Origin: Nelumbo lutea
Taxonomy: Eukaryota > Streptophyta > Magnoliopsida > Proteales > Nelumbonaceae
Direction: 5' to 3'
Assembly (NCBI GenBank): GCA_022828595.1
Contig: JAKGHH010000002.1
Location: 62,406,383 to 62,470,382, forward strand
Length of the DNA stretch: 64,000 bases
Positions 41,694-53,827 of this stretch are shown here, in pieces. The notes below the pieces were generated by a model. It had not been told where the DNA came from. It saw only the letters and a program-made list of their open reading frames with translations, and did not search any database. The translations under genes and the position numbers were made by a program. Position 1 is the first letter of the stretch; each line of letters begins with the position of its first letter.

Positions 41694-44600
41694 TTGAAGA
41701 GTTGTACAGGAATCTTCTCAGATGTAGCTCCAACAATGATCAAGCATTCAAGTCGTCGAGCATTTCATTCCCTTGCCACAAAACCTACTGAATTTGCCCC
41801 GATATCCTCTGCTAAACCAGCAATTTGCCATAACTACTCTCGCCTCCTCCGTTCTTGCAAAGATTTGAAGTCTCTCCTACAACTCCATGCACATTTGCTG
41901 GTTTCAGGAGCGCAACTAGATGATATCACGCATACCCAACTTGTGAACTCATACTCGTTGTTTCGTAAGCCAGAATTGGCTCGCTTGGTTTTCGACTCTG
42001 CATCAAATCCCAGTGTTATTTTGTGGAACTCCATGATTAGAGCTTATACGAAAAGCAATCAGAACAGAGAAGCTCTCGAACTGTACCACTATATGTTGAA
42101 ACGCCTTATAAAACCAGACAAATATACCTTCACTTTTGTTCTAAAAGCTTGTACTGGAGATTCCAACTTGGAAGAGGGTGTTCTCGTTCACCGTGAGATA
42201 GATAAGAGAGGTCTGGAGTCCGATGTGTTTGTTGGGACTGGTTTGATTGATATGTACTGCAAATTGGGTGACAGCAGAACTGCACGGGATGTGTTCGATC
42301 AGATACCTGAATTGGATATTGTTGCATGGAATGCAATGATTGCCGGACTCTCTCAGAGTTCTAATCCTCAAGAAGCCTTGGTTTTTTTCCGGAAGATGCA
42401 ATTGACGGGGTTGCAACCCAAATCAGTAAGCTTGCTGAACTTGTTCCCTGCTATCTCTCGGTTATCAGCTCTTTTGTTGTGCAGATCTGTTCATGGTTTT
42501 ATAGTTAGGAGAGAGTTTCCATCTGTTGTTTCAAATGGATTGATTGATTTGTACTCGAAGTGTGGCAATGTTGATGTTGCTCGCCAGGTTTTTGACCGTT
42601 TGCAAGGCAGGGATGATGTTTCATGGGGAACGATGATGTCTGGTTATGCTCATAATAGTTGTTTCATTGAGGTACTGGAGTTATTTGATTACTTGAAAAG
42701 AGGAAATTTAAAGCTGAATCAGGTATCAGCAGTGAGTGCGCTTTTGGCTGCAGCTGTGATAAAAGATTTAGAGAAAGGAGAAGAGATCCATGATTATGCA
42801 GTCCAAGAAGGGATTGATTTGGATATTTTGGTTGCTACACCCCTTATGACCATGTATGCAAAGTGTGGTGAACTAGAGAAAGCTAAAAACCTTTTTGATG
42901 GCATCTCCGGAAGGGATATAGTTGCTTGGTCTGCAATGATGGCTTCTTTTGTCCAAACAGGACATCCCAAAGAAGCATTGTCTCTATTTCGAGAAATGCA
43001 GGAAGGAAATCTTCAACCAAATAGGGTAACTTTAGTGAGTATCCTTCCAGCTTGTGCAGAGCTGTCTGCTGTGAACTTGGGGAAAAGCATTCACTGCTAT
43101 GCTATAAGAGCTAGTATTGACTTGGATGTTTCCATGGGAACAGCCCTAGTGGCCATGTATGCTAAGTGTGGATTCTTTACCCTGGCACATGTTGTCTTCA
43201 ACGAGATGCCATATAAAGATGTAGTAACATGGAATGCTTTAATTAATGGGTATGCTCAAATTGGTGATGCACACCATGCATTGGAAATGTTCCATAAGAT
43301 GTGCTTAGCAGGGCTTTCCCCAGACTCTGGAACCATGGTTGGAGTTCTTCCAGCTTGCGTTCTCTTGGATGCCCTAGATCAAGGCAAATGTATTCATGGG
43401 AAAATTATCAAGAGTGGGTTTGGGTCAGATCTCCATGTAAAAAATGCTCTCATTGATATGTATGCCAAGTGTGGAAGCTTTACCACAGCCAAATTCTTGT
43501 TTGGTGAAACTGAATTCACCAAAGATGTGATATCCTGGAATATAATGATTGCCGGGTACTTGCAAAATGGATATGCTAAGGAAGCTATATGTGCTTTCCA
43601 CCAGATGAAATCAGAGAACTGCAAGCCCAATTTAGTAACAATAGTTAGTGTTCTCCCAGCATCAGCATACTTGGCAGCTTTGAGGGAAGGTATGGCTCTT
43701 CATGCCTACACGGTGAGGACAGGATTTGAATCTAACACACTCGTCGGGAATAGTCTCATTGATATGTATGCTAAATGTGGGCGGCTTGATCTTTCAGAGG
43801 AATTTTTTGATAGAATGAGCAACAAAGACACTGTGTCATGGAATGCAATGCTTGCAGGTTATGCTATACATGGACATGGAAACCATGCCATCACACTTTT
43901 CTCACAAATGAAAGAGAGCTGTGTTGAGGTTGATTCAGTATCATTTGTCTGCACCTTGTCTGCATGCAGACATGGAGGTTTAATAGAAGAAGGGAGGAAG
44001 ATATTCAATTCCATGAGCTCCAGATATAACATTCAACCAGAATTAGAACATTATGCTTGCATGGTGGATCTCTTAGGCCGTGCAGGACAATTAGATGAAG
44101 CATGGAATTTTATCCAGAGAATGCCAATGGTACCAGATGCTGGGGTATGGGGGGCCTTGTTGGGTGCATGCAGAATGCACTCCAACGTGCATTTAGGAGA
44201 GGTGGCATTGAATAACCTTGTTAGGCTTGAGCCTCGAAATCCTGCTCATTATGTGGTGCTGTCCAATATTTATGCTCAGTCTAGCAGGTGGGCTGATGTG
44301 GGGGAGATGAGAACAAAGATGAACAGTAAGGGGTTGAAGAAAACTCCTGGATGTAGTTGGGTTGAAATCAAGGACACGGTCCATGCATTTAGAGTGGGTG
44401 ATCAGACCCACCCACAATTAGAAAGCATGAATGAGATTTGGAATGGTTTACTTGATAAAATGGAAAAGATGGGGTATGTTCCAGATACGACTTGTGTGCT
44501 TCACAACGTGGAGGAAGAAGAGAAAGAATCATTCCTCTATAGTCACAGTGAAAGATTAGCCATAGCATTTGCTCTTCTTAATACAGGACCTGGCATGACT

Positions 44601-44753
44601 ATCCAGATAGTTAAAAATCTCCGTGTTTGTCCAGATTGCCACACTACTACAAAGCTCATTTCCAAAATCACAGGCAGGAGGATAATTGTCAGGGATGGCA
44701 GTCGTTTTCATCACTTTGAGAATGGAGCTTGCTCATGCAAGGATTACTGGTGA
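41694..44753 (+). CDS. PLS-DYW pentatricopeptide repeat protein (1019 aa)
   Basis: An intron-less frame of 1019 codons. The N-terminus is Ser/Arg-rich (SSRRAFHSLATK), like a mitochondrial or plastid transit peptide. A second Met at residue 15 could be an alternative start. Repeats of the P-L-S type follow, with seven copies of the WNxMI-type helix signature (VILWNSMIRAY to DTVSWNAMLAGY) and YAKCG linkers. An E domain (YACMVDLLGRAG), an E+ part (GCSWVEI) and a full DYW deaminase domain (residues about 927-1019) close it. The deaminase has HSE (His951, Glu953), the zinc pair CPDC (Cys979, Cys982) and the terminal Asp-Tyr-Trp. Such proteins edit C to U at chosen sites in organelle RNA. The repeat order recalls Arabidopsis At2g39620 (from memory). 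No defect is seen. Confidence 0.95.
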   Translation: MKSCTGIFSDVAPTMIKHSSRRAFHSLATKPTEFAPISSAKPAICHNYSRLLRSCKDLKSLLQLHAHLLVSGAQLDDITHTQLVNSYSLFRKPELARLVFDSASNPSVILWNSMIRAYTKSNQNREALELYHYMLKRLIKPDKYTFTFVLKACTGDSNLEEGVLVHREIDKRGLESDVFVGTGLIDMYCKLGDSRTARDVFDQIPELDIVAWNAMIAGLSQSSNPQEALVFFRKMQLTGLQPKSVSLLNLFPAISRLSALLLCRSVHGFIVRREFPSVVSNGLIDLYSKCGNVDVARQVFDRLQGRDDVSWGTMMSGYAHNSCFIEVLELFDYLKRGNLKLNQVSAVSALLAAAVIKDLEKGEEIHDYAVQEGIDLDILVATPLMTMYAKCGELEKAKNLFDGISGRDIVAWSAMMASFVQTGHPKEALSLFREMQEGNLQPNRVTLVSILPACAELSAVNLGKSIHCYAIRASIDLDVSMGTALVAMYAKCGFFTLAHVVFNEMPYKDVVTWNALINGYAQIGDAHHALEMFHKMCLAGLSPDSGTMVGVLPACVLLDALDQGKCIHGKIIKSGFGSDLHVKNALIDMYAKCGSFTTAKFLFGETEFTKDVISWNIMIAGYLQNGYAKEAICAFHQMKSENCKPNLVTIVSVLPASAYLAALREGMALHAYTVRTGFESNTLVGNSLIDMYAKCGRLDLSEEFFDRMSNKDTVSWNAMLAGYAIHGHGNHAITLFSQMKESCVEVDSVSFVCTLSACRHGGLIEEGRKIFNSMSSRYNIQPELEHYACMVDLLGRAGQLDEAWNFIQRMPMVPDAGVWGALLGACRMHSNVHLGEVALNNLVRLEPRNPAHYVVLSNIYAQSSRWADVGEMRTKMNSKGLKKTPGCSWVEIKDTVHAFRVGDQTHPQLESMNEIWNGLLDKMEKMGYVPDTTCVLHNVEEEEKESFLYSHSERLAIAFALLNTGPGMTIQIVKNLRVCPDCHTTTKLISKITGRRIIVRDGSRFHHFENGACSCKDYW

Positions 44754-44840
44754 AATTGAGAAAATGACATATACATTGATGAAAAAATTGAGAATCACAT
44801 AAGTTGCTCTTAGAGTAATGCCTCCACAACTGAGAATCAC

Positions 44841-45173
44841 TTAAATGTAGAAGAGGAAGACAAAGAATCATTCCTCTATGATCATGGTGAAATATTAGTC
44901 ATGGCATTTTCTCTTAATACAGAACCTGGCATGACCATCCAGATGGTTAAAAATCTGTGTTTGTAGATTGCCGAACTACTACAAAATTCATTCCAAAGTC
45001 ACAGGCAGGAAGATAATTGTCAGGGGTGCCAGTCATTTCCATCACTTGGAGAATAGTACCTTCTCATGCAAGGATTAATGGTGAAATTGAGAAAATCACA
45101 TATACGTTGATGAAAAAAATTGAGAATTGCATTAAGTTGTTCTTAGAGTTAGAGTGATGCCTCCACAACTGAA
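44841..45173 (+). pseudogene. Decayed tandem copy of the PPR gene's 3' end (DYW domain)
   Basis: This stretch repeats 44501-44834, the last 250 coding bases plus 80 bp of 3' flank, at a distance of about 340 bp. Shared words include AAAGAATCATTCCTCTAT, CCTGGCATGAC and GATGCCTCCACAACTGA. The copy has indels, a premature stop after AATCTGTGTTTG, and TAA in place of the final Tyr codon of the Asp-Tyr-Trp motif. It has no PPR part and cannot be a separate gene. Confidence 0.85.
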
Positions 45174-47241
45174 TTAAATTCTAACATTGGAGATGCTGAC
45201 TGAATTCAAGTTGAAGCTTTAAATTAACTGTGAGTACATTGCTTCTCTTCTAAATATCAAAGAGGAGACATGAACATGGCACATCTAAGTTTGTCATCTT
45301 ATTTATGATTGTCCATCCATGAAAGGGATGTACAGTGTATATATTCATGCATCTACTAGCCACGACACATGCTTCATCAGATTTTTCATATATATTGCTG
45401 TTGAATATGTTATGGGATTGGATCATCATATTGTTGGAATAATAGGCTGATAACAGTGAAGAATTCTATATTCAACTCTCAGGTGCTTTCACTAAGACAC
45501 TGAGGATTTCTTTAAGTTTTCTGAAATTTATTTTCTTACTGATTTTTGTTATTGACTACTATATTCATTTTTAAAGCTTATTTCATGAAAATTCAATTGT
45601 CTTTTATTTCTGTTTTTTTTTAAATCCCTGAAAAATATGGAATGGTATTGTTGCCTACATGGAATGGTTACTATTATGTGAAGGAGGCTTAGGAACTCTG
45701 TATTGTAAAGAGATGAAAACACTAACGATTGATTGCTTCTGTTTGGGATTCAATTCTCATGTTTATGTGCAAAGATTTTCATTTGTTGAAAGATCATGAA
45801 GTTAAACATAAGGGGAAAAAAAGGAAGAAAGGGAACATAAGTTAATTTCTTGCATCATGCAAATTTCCAGGCAAGAAATTGGAGATTGTTAGCTATTTCA
45901 TTTGATTTCTTTTCTGTAGTTAACATATCTAACAATCTTAGGCTACTTAAACCCAGTTCAGGTCACTTGGATTTAACAAAGCAGTATGGTGCTTGGCTCA
46001 GACAGGTTATTATTTTTGGTTAAGTTAATCAGTTGTGATCTGGTTCCTACTAATCGATCTATAACTTCAAACTTCAAACATATTGAGCAGAGTGCCCTGA
46101 TGAGGAGTTCAGAATATCAGATGAGGGATTTGTTGTTTGTTGGGAAATTTTGACTTGAAAAATCTGTGGCTTCTATTTTTGGTTGGAAAACTTGTTCTTT
46201 TAAACTATTTCAGTAGCATTATTCAATGGATGATTTGAGCTTACAGAAAACGTGAAGCTTTTCAATAAGCCATGGTCATCATGTTGGCAGAAAAATCAAA
46301 GAAAACTACAACTGATTTTGCCTAAAACCCAAGATTTTCATGCTTTTTATTCTGATTATTTCGATTTTTTTTCTATTGGAGACAGCTTTTTTAATTTAAC
46401 ATGAACTAGATTTTGGCAATAAATCAGATTTGAAAATCTTTGAACAAATGAAATCTGCCAGCTAGTTTAATGTCCTCTAATCCCTCGTCCCACTACAAGG
46501 ATGCAAGCCAGAATGTGAGTTTTGAACAAATTCTGAGTCTGTTTTATGACTACTGTTATTTTTATTCCAAAATGCCATGGGTTAGATGGGAAAACCACGA
46601 TGTGTTTTGTAGAATGCAAGGGCTTTTGCCAGAATATGACCATGCTTGTGTCATTGTCATGTTAAGAAATATGTTTTGGTGTATAGCAGGAAGCCTATAT
46701 AGGGTTGTCCATTTTAGGGTTTCAGCTTATGAATCATGATTTGCATTCCCTTTTCAATGCCTCTTTCGCTGCTCAACATCTTCCTAATAATACGTAAGTT
46801 TTGCAGTAGAGAAGAGAATAAATCAACAAAAACAGAAAGAGGTGGTGCTGATATTTGGGAGTTGTTTAAATGCATAAAAATCAGCACATCGGGCTTACTT
46901 TAAGATGCTCTTTTTTTCAAGACATACATGCCCTTGTGTATATATATAGTACTGACATAGACAATGATGATTAATATGATGTGCAACAATTACAGATTTC
47001 AAGACATACATGCCCTTTATGTAAAAAAGAGGTGTTCTACAGATTCAGACTTTGTTGTCTCGCAACTCCATTGCCACTCCTCCCCCTCTCCAGGTTTCAA
47101 GTACTTAGGCACAATGAAATGACATTGGAAATTAACAACCATGTAGCATAATTGACATCATAGTTTCACTTTCAAGCATTCTCATCAAGAAGTGAGACAA
47201 GCACTGTAGCTTCCATGGACTTTTGCCATATCATGGTTTGT
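45174..47241. other. Gene-free stretch, nothing recognised
   Basis: The DNA is AT-rich. One open frame of 89 codons (46470-46739, plus) shows no domain or repeat. No mobile-element border was found before the LINE insertion. Confidence 0.4.
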
Positions 47242-48106
47242 TTCAATGTCCTTTTTTTTATTTTTTTGAGAAAAAAAGTAACTTTATTAAAAAGGAGGGA
47301 GTACATGAGAAGATGTACAAGGATACAGGAAAAGAGTTATCACTAAACAGGTAATCCCTGTGAATACCAGCCTTTGCTAGGCCATCAACTACAGTGTTTA
47401 GCTCCTTAGAGATCCAGCCTAAGTGAACATTCAAAGTAGAAGGGATGTCTCTCACTTCAATCAAGTAGTGAGCTAACGTCCAGGGGCCACTGTCAGGTTC
47501 AGCTAACCAATTAATACTGTTAGCAGAGTCTCCTTTTATGGTGAAGTCTGAATACCCGTCTCTTGCTAACCGGATACCGGTTAGGGCTGCCAAGGTTTCA
47601 GCCTTTGTTGAAGAAGCAACCCCGTTTGGTCCACTGAAAACCCAACTAATATTGCCATCTCTCCTTCTAAAAACACCTCCAATGTCTGCTTCACCTGGAT
47701 TACCAAATGCACTTCCATTGAAGTACATGGTTAACTTCTTAAAGTGCGATGGGTAGTGCAGGAAAAATATTGGGAATATAATAAGTTTATCACATTCCTA
47801 TGAAGATCAGAAATAGAAATTCCTTTAAAATACTCTGAACTGGTGGCCCAAAGGAGGCATCTGTAGGAGATAGTGGAAATGAGCCCCTCCTGGTTTCTTG
47901 TTTTGTTGTCAAACACAGAATTGTTTTTCTCTTCCCAAATACTCCAAAGAATAGAATGAACAACAGATGGCCACAATGCTTTCCCTCGTTTACTGAGTCC
48001 TCTTCCTGTCCACTATCTTAAGAAGCCTGCAACATGTTCTGGGAAAACCCAGCTATAGTCAAACAGATTAAGAAAGAAGTGCCAAAGCTTCTAGGCTTCA
48101 ATGTCC
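47242..48106 (-). mobile_element. 5'-truncated LINE insertion with 10-bp target duplication
   Basis: The inserted part is 47252-48096 (845 bp), flanked by TTCAATGTCC at 47242-47251 and 48097-48106. On the minus strand it encodes the end of an L1-type ORF2. A segment with HSILWSIWEEKNNSVFDNK comes first, then an RNase H domain with SSTKAETLAALTGIRLARDG, KGDSANSINWL and ELNTVVDGLAKAGI. An A-rich tail (T-rich at 47251-47275 on the plus strand) closes it. A frameshift separates the two parts near 47730. Truncation at the 5' end and the duplication are standard for LINE insertion by target-primed reverse transcription. Confidence 0.9.
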
Positions 48107-48193
48107 AAAATTCCAAAATGAAAAGACTTGGCAATTACCAATTGAACCTATTCTTACATAAATTATAGTTTCTTCTGTAACTAGTAAAAGATC

Positions 48194-50140
48194 CTATTGA
48201 ACTCCAAAGTTCTTTATTTCACTGTAGTCTCTAAATGTTGACTTTATGCAAGCACCCATCTCACCTAACATGGCATACACCATGCTCTTCCTATGGATTG
48301 AAGCATCCTCCACAAAAGGCACTGAATCAGGACCATCGAGGTTAACCAGGCTACAACCTGCATCTTTCTGTAATTTTTTCTCCCTCATCATTTTTCTCAC
48401 CATCTCAACATCATTCCACTTACCTTCTGCAGCATATATATTTGATAACAGCAAATAGGGACCAACATCTCCAGGATCCAACTCAATTAGCCTCTTGCCA
48501 ATTATCTCCCCAAGTTTAAAATTTGAATAAGTCCTACATGCTGATAGAAGAGCCCCCCATAAGGCTGGTCCTGCCTCCATTGGCATATTCTCTATGAGCT
48601 CTTCAGAATCTTTAATTAGTCCAGCACGACCAAGAAGATCAACCATGCAACCATAATGTTCGACCTTGGGTTCAATATTGTACACTCTCTGCATAAGATC
48701 AAAATACCACCAACCCTCCAATACCATTTGAGCATGGGCACATGCAGATAAGATGCATATAAAAGTAACATCATTTGGAGTTGGCCCTTTCTTCTCCATC
48801 TCTAAGAACATCTCAAGGGCCTTCTCTCCTTGCCCATGCATGCCATACCCCATTATCATAGAATTCCAAGAGACTATGCTCTTCTCTGCCATCTTGTCAA
48901 AGACTTCCCTTGCAGAGGCCATGTCTCCACACTTTGAATACATAGTCAAGAGAGAGGTTAAAAGTAACACATCAGGTTTAACCTTCCCACTATTTTCTAT
49001 GTAGGAATGAATCAATTTACCTCTATCTAGCTTACCTAGATTTGCGCACGCAGTCAAGACACTCATGAAAGTTGCTTCATTTGGATTTGTCTCTCCACTT
49101 CCCATCATCCTATCAAACAATCTCAGACATTCTCTGTAATCCTTGATTCTCACATAAAGTGCCAACATTGTATTCCAAGAAACAACATTACGACAAGGCA
49201 TCTGATCAAAAAGCCCACGAGCATCTGGCACCTGCTCAATTCTAGCATATCCATCAACCATACAGTTCCAAGAAACAATATCTCTAACTGGCATCTTCTC
49301 AAAAAACTTTTCTGCAGCCTTCATATCCTGAACTCCCGTGTAACCTGCAACCATCGAATTCCAACTCACAATATCTCTATCAGGCATCTTATCAAAAAAC
49401 CAACGAGCCACACTAACCATGCCATTCTTGGCATACCCATCAATCATTAAATTCCACGTTACCACATCTGTCTCAGGAGATAAATCAAACAACCGACGTG
49501 CAGCCACAATTTCCCCACAAGCAGAGTACACATGAATAAGCGAATTCTGCACAAATAAGTCGACTTCTAAACCAAATTTCACAATCTGGGCATGTACCCT
49601 CTCCCCTTCTCGGATCGAACCAAGCTCAGCACATATCTTATTCAAAAGTGGGAAGGTATAATGATTAGGTGGGATGCATTTTCGTATCATTTGTCCATAA
49701 TAGAAGCCCAGCCCACTATGTGGGTCGTGGAAGCTCACATAAGCTCTGATTATGGTGTTGCAGAGGAAAGCATCTGGTTCATCTAGGCGAGAGAAGAGAG
49801 AGACGGCGTGAGGAACCAAAGATGGGGAGGAGCATAGCTTCTTTATTGCTCGACTGGCCGCGAGTGAGTGCTGGAAGAGACCGGAGACAATGAGTTGGGC
49901 TTGCACTTGGCTGAATTCTTCGAGTGTGGCATTGCATGAATCTATAGCGCGCAAGATGGGGTGGCTTAGCTTTAGTGTAGGCAGCCGGAGCCCTTCGTTG
50001 TCGATGCATTCTGGATCACATTGGTTCCAGATTCGTGTGTGGGACTTGGAGAGGTTTTGTCGGATTTTGAGGATTTTATCAAGGGAGAAAGAGCTTAGGC
50101 GTTTCACAGATTTGGAAGAGTTGGATGATCTAACTGCCAT
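48194..50140 (-). CDS. PLS-class (E-type) pentatricopeptide repeat protein (648 aa)
   Basis: An intron-less frame of 648 codons. The N-terminus is rich in Ser, Lys and Arg (MAVRSSNSSKSVKRLSSFSL), which fits an organelle transit peptide. PPR motifs run from about residue 70 to 540, with helix signatures FLCNTIIRAY, VTWNLMIDGY, VSWNSMVAGY, VSWNCMVDGY, VSWNTMLALY and VSWNSMIMGY. An E domain follows (HYGCMVDLLGRAGLIKDSEE, ALWGALLSACRTYSN), then a short E+-like end (GCSLVNLDG). There is no DYW domain, so editing would need a deaminase partner supplied in trans. The likely role is site-specific RNA binding in mitochondria or plastids. I did not match it to a named gene. A LINE sits 88 bp beyond its stop. 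Confidence 0.93.
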   Translation of the reverse strand: MAVRSSNSSKSVKRLSSFSLDKILKIRQNLSKSHTRIWNQCDPECIDNEGLRLPTLKLSHPILRAIDSCNATLEEFSQVQAQLIVSGLFQHSLAASRAIKKLCSSPSLVPHAVSLFSRLDEPDAFLCNTIIRAYVSFHDPHSGLGFYYGQMIRKCIPPNHYTFPLLNKICAELGSIREGERVHAQIVKFGLEVDLFVQNSLIHVYSACGEIVAARRLFDLSPETDVVTWNLMIDGYAKNGMVSVARWFFDKMPDRDIVSWNSMVAGYTGVQDMKAAEKFFEKMPVRDIVSWNCMVDGYARIEQVPDARGLFDQMPCRNVVSWNTMLALYVRIKDYRECLRLFDRMMGSGETNPNEATFMSVLTACANLGKLDRGKLIHSYIENSGKVKPDVLLLTSLLTMYSKCGDMASAREVFDKMAEKSIVSWNSMIMGYGMHGQGEKALEMFLEMEKKGPTPNDVTFICILSACAHAQMVLEGWWYFDLMQRVYNIEPKVEHYGCMVDLLGRAGLIKDSEELIENMPMEAGPALWGALLSACRTYSNFKLGEIIGKRLIELDPGDVGPYLLLSNIYAAEGKWNDVEMVRKMMREKKLQKDAGCSLVNLDGPDSVPFVEDASIHRKSMVYAMLGEMGACIKSTFRDYSEIKNFGVQ

Positions 50141-52720
50141 TTCTCACATTTTTGGCGGAAAATTGAAACGTAATTTGTTTAAACTGTGTCAACGGCTCAA
50201 CGCCGCACCATTTAGATATAGGATTTAGCAGCCAGCAGGGGTGAACATGGGTTGGGTTGGGTCGGGCCGGTTCCAGGTTTTTGGAACCAGAACCTTCTCG
50301 GACTTTTAAGTTTTAAGATGTTAAATGGGACCGGATTCGTCCTCACATCTAGGGTGTCTGGTGCAAACGATATTCGAAAAATCCGATTTTAAATATAGTT
50401 GAATCAAATTTGGGTATGATCTTGACTTAATTAAATAAATATCTAAATTCAATCGATTATTTAATTGTTATATAATATATAAAATATTTAAATATTTTAT
50501 ATAATTTATATATATCATATTTAAATTATATAAATAATTTATATATTTATATACTTTATATAAATAAACTCAGTACTCTGTTTTTTAACAAGTTTTGTGA
50601 CAACCAAATCCGGATTGTGGTTTAAAACAAGATACGTATGGTATTTTTCCCTTTCTGTAGCAATTAGTGAATGACCCCGTACTAAATACGAAGAAATTCT
50701 CTATTATGTATGAAGTTTTATTAATTTTAATGAAGATTAATTGTCAGTTATTAATATTAGTTATTAATAAATGAGTAGTTGTTATATATCGTTTATATCT
50801 TATTCATAATGCAAATTAAAGCATTATTTAGTAATTTAACATTTGCTTAACTATTTTATGAATCGTTTAATTAATTTTTAAATCCATTTGAATTGGTATT
50901 CGTCATTAATATTTATTAATGATAAATAATTTTTTGAAATATTATTTATCATGAATATATATTAATTTTAACCTTTATAGTTTTATTAAATTTTAATCCA
51001 TTTTACCAAATATTTTTGTTAGTAATTATTTATCCATTTCAGTGTTTAATTAAGCCTCTTTTAATTATTTAATCATTTCGAAATTTTAAATAGATTTATT
51101 AATTTATGTTCATTTTATTCCATTTTCATTTTAACTTTTAATCAATGTATGCTTTTTTAATGAATTTTCTATTATTTAATGCAAAATAACAATAAAAATC
51201 TATTTATCATCTAATATAATAATGAAATAGAAATTATTGTATTAATTAAATTTTCTTACATTAATTAATCTAGAATTACTTTTCTTAATTTTTCCTACTT
51301 TTTATTTCTATTTGATTGTCAGTGAATTAATATTGAATTGGAGGGGTTAACCCCCGAACTGAATATGAAACAGGTCAAAATAACTCATTTATTTGTTTCA
51401 TCTTCTTCGCCTGTGTAGACTTCCATACACCTTGATCTTTAAGCTTTTAAGCAATATATACCGTGTATTCAGCTGTTATAAAGCATACATCAGGCTGTGT
51501 CTATATGTGACAGGTAATAACTTTGACTGATTCATACATGGATCCAATGATATATACAACAAAGGGAAAATTAATCCCTACTCTGGATATATTTTTTCAA
51601 TGCCTGAATTCTCTATAGGGGCCATTACTTTTTTTACTGAAACAAATCATCCAGCGTACCAACTAAACTACCCCTCTACTCTAATATTGCATACAAAACT
51701 TGAGAACACAAACCATAAAATCAAAATCTTGATACTAACATACATTGCAACTCTTCCTACAATATCCGTGGGAGTCCCCAGAACTAACCTCATTTAGTAA
51801 ATCACTTCTCACCCTCAAGAACAGGGCAACTACCATGCAAGCAAGCTCCTTCGATGGAAATTGAATACAGCAAAAGCATATAGTAGTATATATGTTGAAA
51901 TAGTATATTAAAATACACAGCTAAATTCAATGAAACCCCATCCAACTATTCAAAGTTGACTATGGGAATCCTATTTCCATGCATCGGATCCATCAGTTTG
52001 TTGCTTCAGACACCATTGATAGATTGATAGATTGTATTTCAACAAACTGCATTTGCCATAAATAAATGTAGAATAGGGCATTAGTGGCATATTCTTTCTG
52101 TTCTATGCACTTGAAATTGCACTATGGTCATTCAACTTTCCAAATTCAAGGCATCTGTCAAGTAGGAGGGCTTGACTTTTTTTTCTCCTCTTCCTCTACT
52201 CCCTAATGCATTTTCAAACCTCTGATCATTAGATAAGTGGAAGGTTTTTATTAAACATGTCATAAAATATGATATGTATAGAGATGTGGCATGGACATGG
52301 GTGGGCAATGTATTGGAGATGGAAGTTGGACAAAAAATGGAAGAATCTGACATGACACAAAAAAACCATACTGAGATATTTCACCATTAATTGTCAAAAA
52401 AAAATTTGGGCAAATTTCTTAAACCACCCTTATCGTTTATCTAATTGACTAACTCTATTCTTACTGTTTACATATTGTTTTAAAGTACCTCTTTATTTAT
52501 TAATTCTAACTTATTGAGCACAAGTTCAGCTGAGTTGCACTGGATTAAGTTTAAGTGCCTAAGGTTTGCACCTTTAGGGTTGGACCTGAGTTGACCTTCG
52601 ACACAACAAAGCCTACCTAAGTTAGACTCTAGTCTGGCTTGGACCAATTACAAATGTCATAAGACTCTTTGAAATTAAAAATTAATTAGTTTTTCTCGAT
52701 TAACTTTATTGTTATTTACT
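50141..52720. other. AT-rich gene-free DNA
   Basis: Near 50235 there is one end of a hAT-like repeat (CAGGGGTGAACATGGGTTGG). The stretch 50400-51300 is very AT-rich, with many overlapping TTTATTAAT and ATATTTAT words. No gene is supported; open frames near 51600 and 52132 have no domain. Confidence 0.4.
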
Positions 52721-52722
52721 AC

Positions 52723-52915
52723 CAAGGTTCAAAAAAGAATTACATATCGGGGCCTTCCCAATACGCCCCTACAAGGGTTGTATCGGGTCAGGGCCTGGTT
52801 CAGAGGGTATCCGGGACTTAAGCCAATCCCTTTGAACCAGTTTTGAAAAAAAAAATAAAACTTAAAAAAAGATTGGTACAGGCCGATATGCCCTATATTG
52901 ATACTATGAACCTTG
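52723..52915. mobile_element. Small inverted-repeat element (193 bp)
   Basis: The ends CAAGGTTCA and TGAACCTTG are exact inverses. Nearby words ATATCGGGGC and GCCGATAT also pair. Both flanks contain TTACTAC, but the right one runs into a microsatellite, so a target duplication is not certain. It is non-coding. Confidence 0.42.
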
Positions 52916-52918
52916 CTT

Positions 52919-52979
52919 ACTACTACTACTACTACTACTACAATTATTATGATTATTATTATTATTATTATTATTATTC
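52919..52979. repeat. Compound trinucleotide microsatellite (TAC)n(ATT)n
   Basis: About seven TAC units (52921-52941) are followed by ATT-type units to 52979 with one interruption. The run directly follows the element at 52723-52915. Confidence 0.9.
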
Positions 52980-53699
52980 AGTTGAACCACAATCAATCTA
53001 GTTGTTTTTAAAAAATATTAGTTTAATAATAAGGATTGATAAATCAATTATTTTTTATGATTTTATTATTTAATTGGTATTATTTTCTATTAATCATATT
53101 GACAAATGTAATAAATGCTATCAAATTTTCAAGTACAGGGCAACTACACATATATATATCATTTTGTTTGAGATTCACTATTTAGATAGTACATTAAATT
53201 TTACCTCGTTATTTAATTAAAAAATATTAAATCAGGTTTATTTTTTAATTAATAGTTTCTTATTTAAATAATTAGTATTTTTGTAATGCTGATTTAGTTT
53301 TATTTTTGGGTTTTACAAGAAAAGAAGGTTTTATTTTGGGCTTTTCTTAAGAAAAAAGATAGACAAAGTTGTATTCAGAAATAATTAATAGATTAGTCAT
53401 AAAACAAAGAAGCTATATTTCTAGGCTTCTAGCGTTAGAATAAACTACACTTAATTCCCTAATTAATTGAATTGAAATTGAGTACCAAGGTATGGTCCAT
53501 CATAACACACGCAAAAGAAGTGGGCCATTATTGTGTAAATAATAAATCATGTATTATTGTATATTCCATACGCAAATAAATAAATTAGTAAGCAAGTTTT
53601 CGTGTGCTGAAAATTTGGATGCGGTGCGAAATTTGATGATTTTTTACAACAAACTTGTTGATCCTCATCAGACGGTGTTGACAATTAAGTGGTTCACAA

Positions 53700-53782
53700 T
53701 AGTGATGATCATTTCAACCCGGCCTGGAAATTTCGGGTTTAGTCTGTATATATTTAAATATATAATGTATACATATTATATG

Positions 53783-53827
<45 letters not shown>

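Noticed and set aside
46470..46739. Open frame of 89 codons downstream of the DYW PPR gene
   Set aside because: No domain, no repeat and no clear splice or promoter signals; length is within chance.
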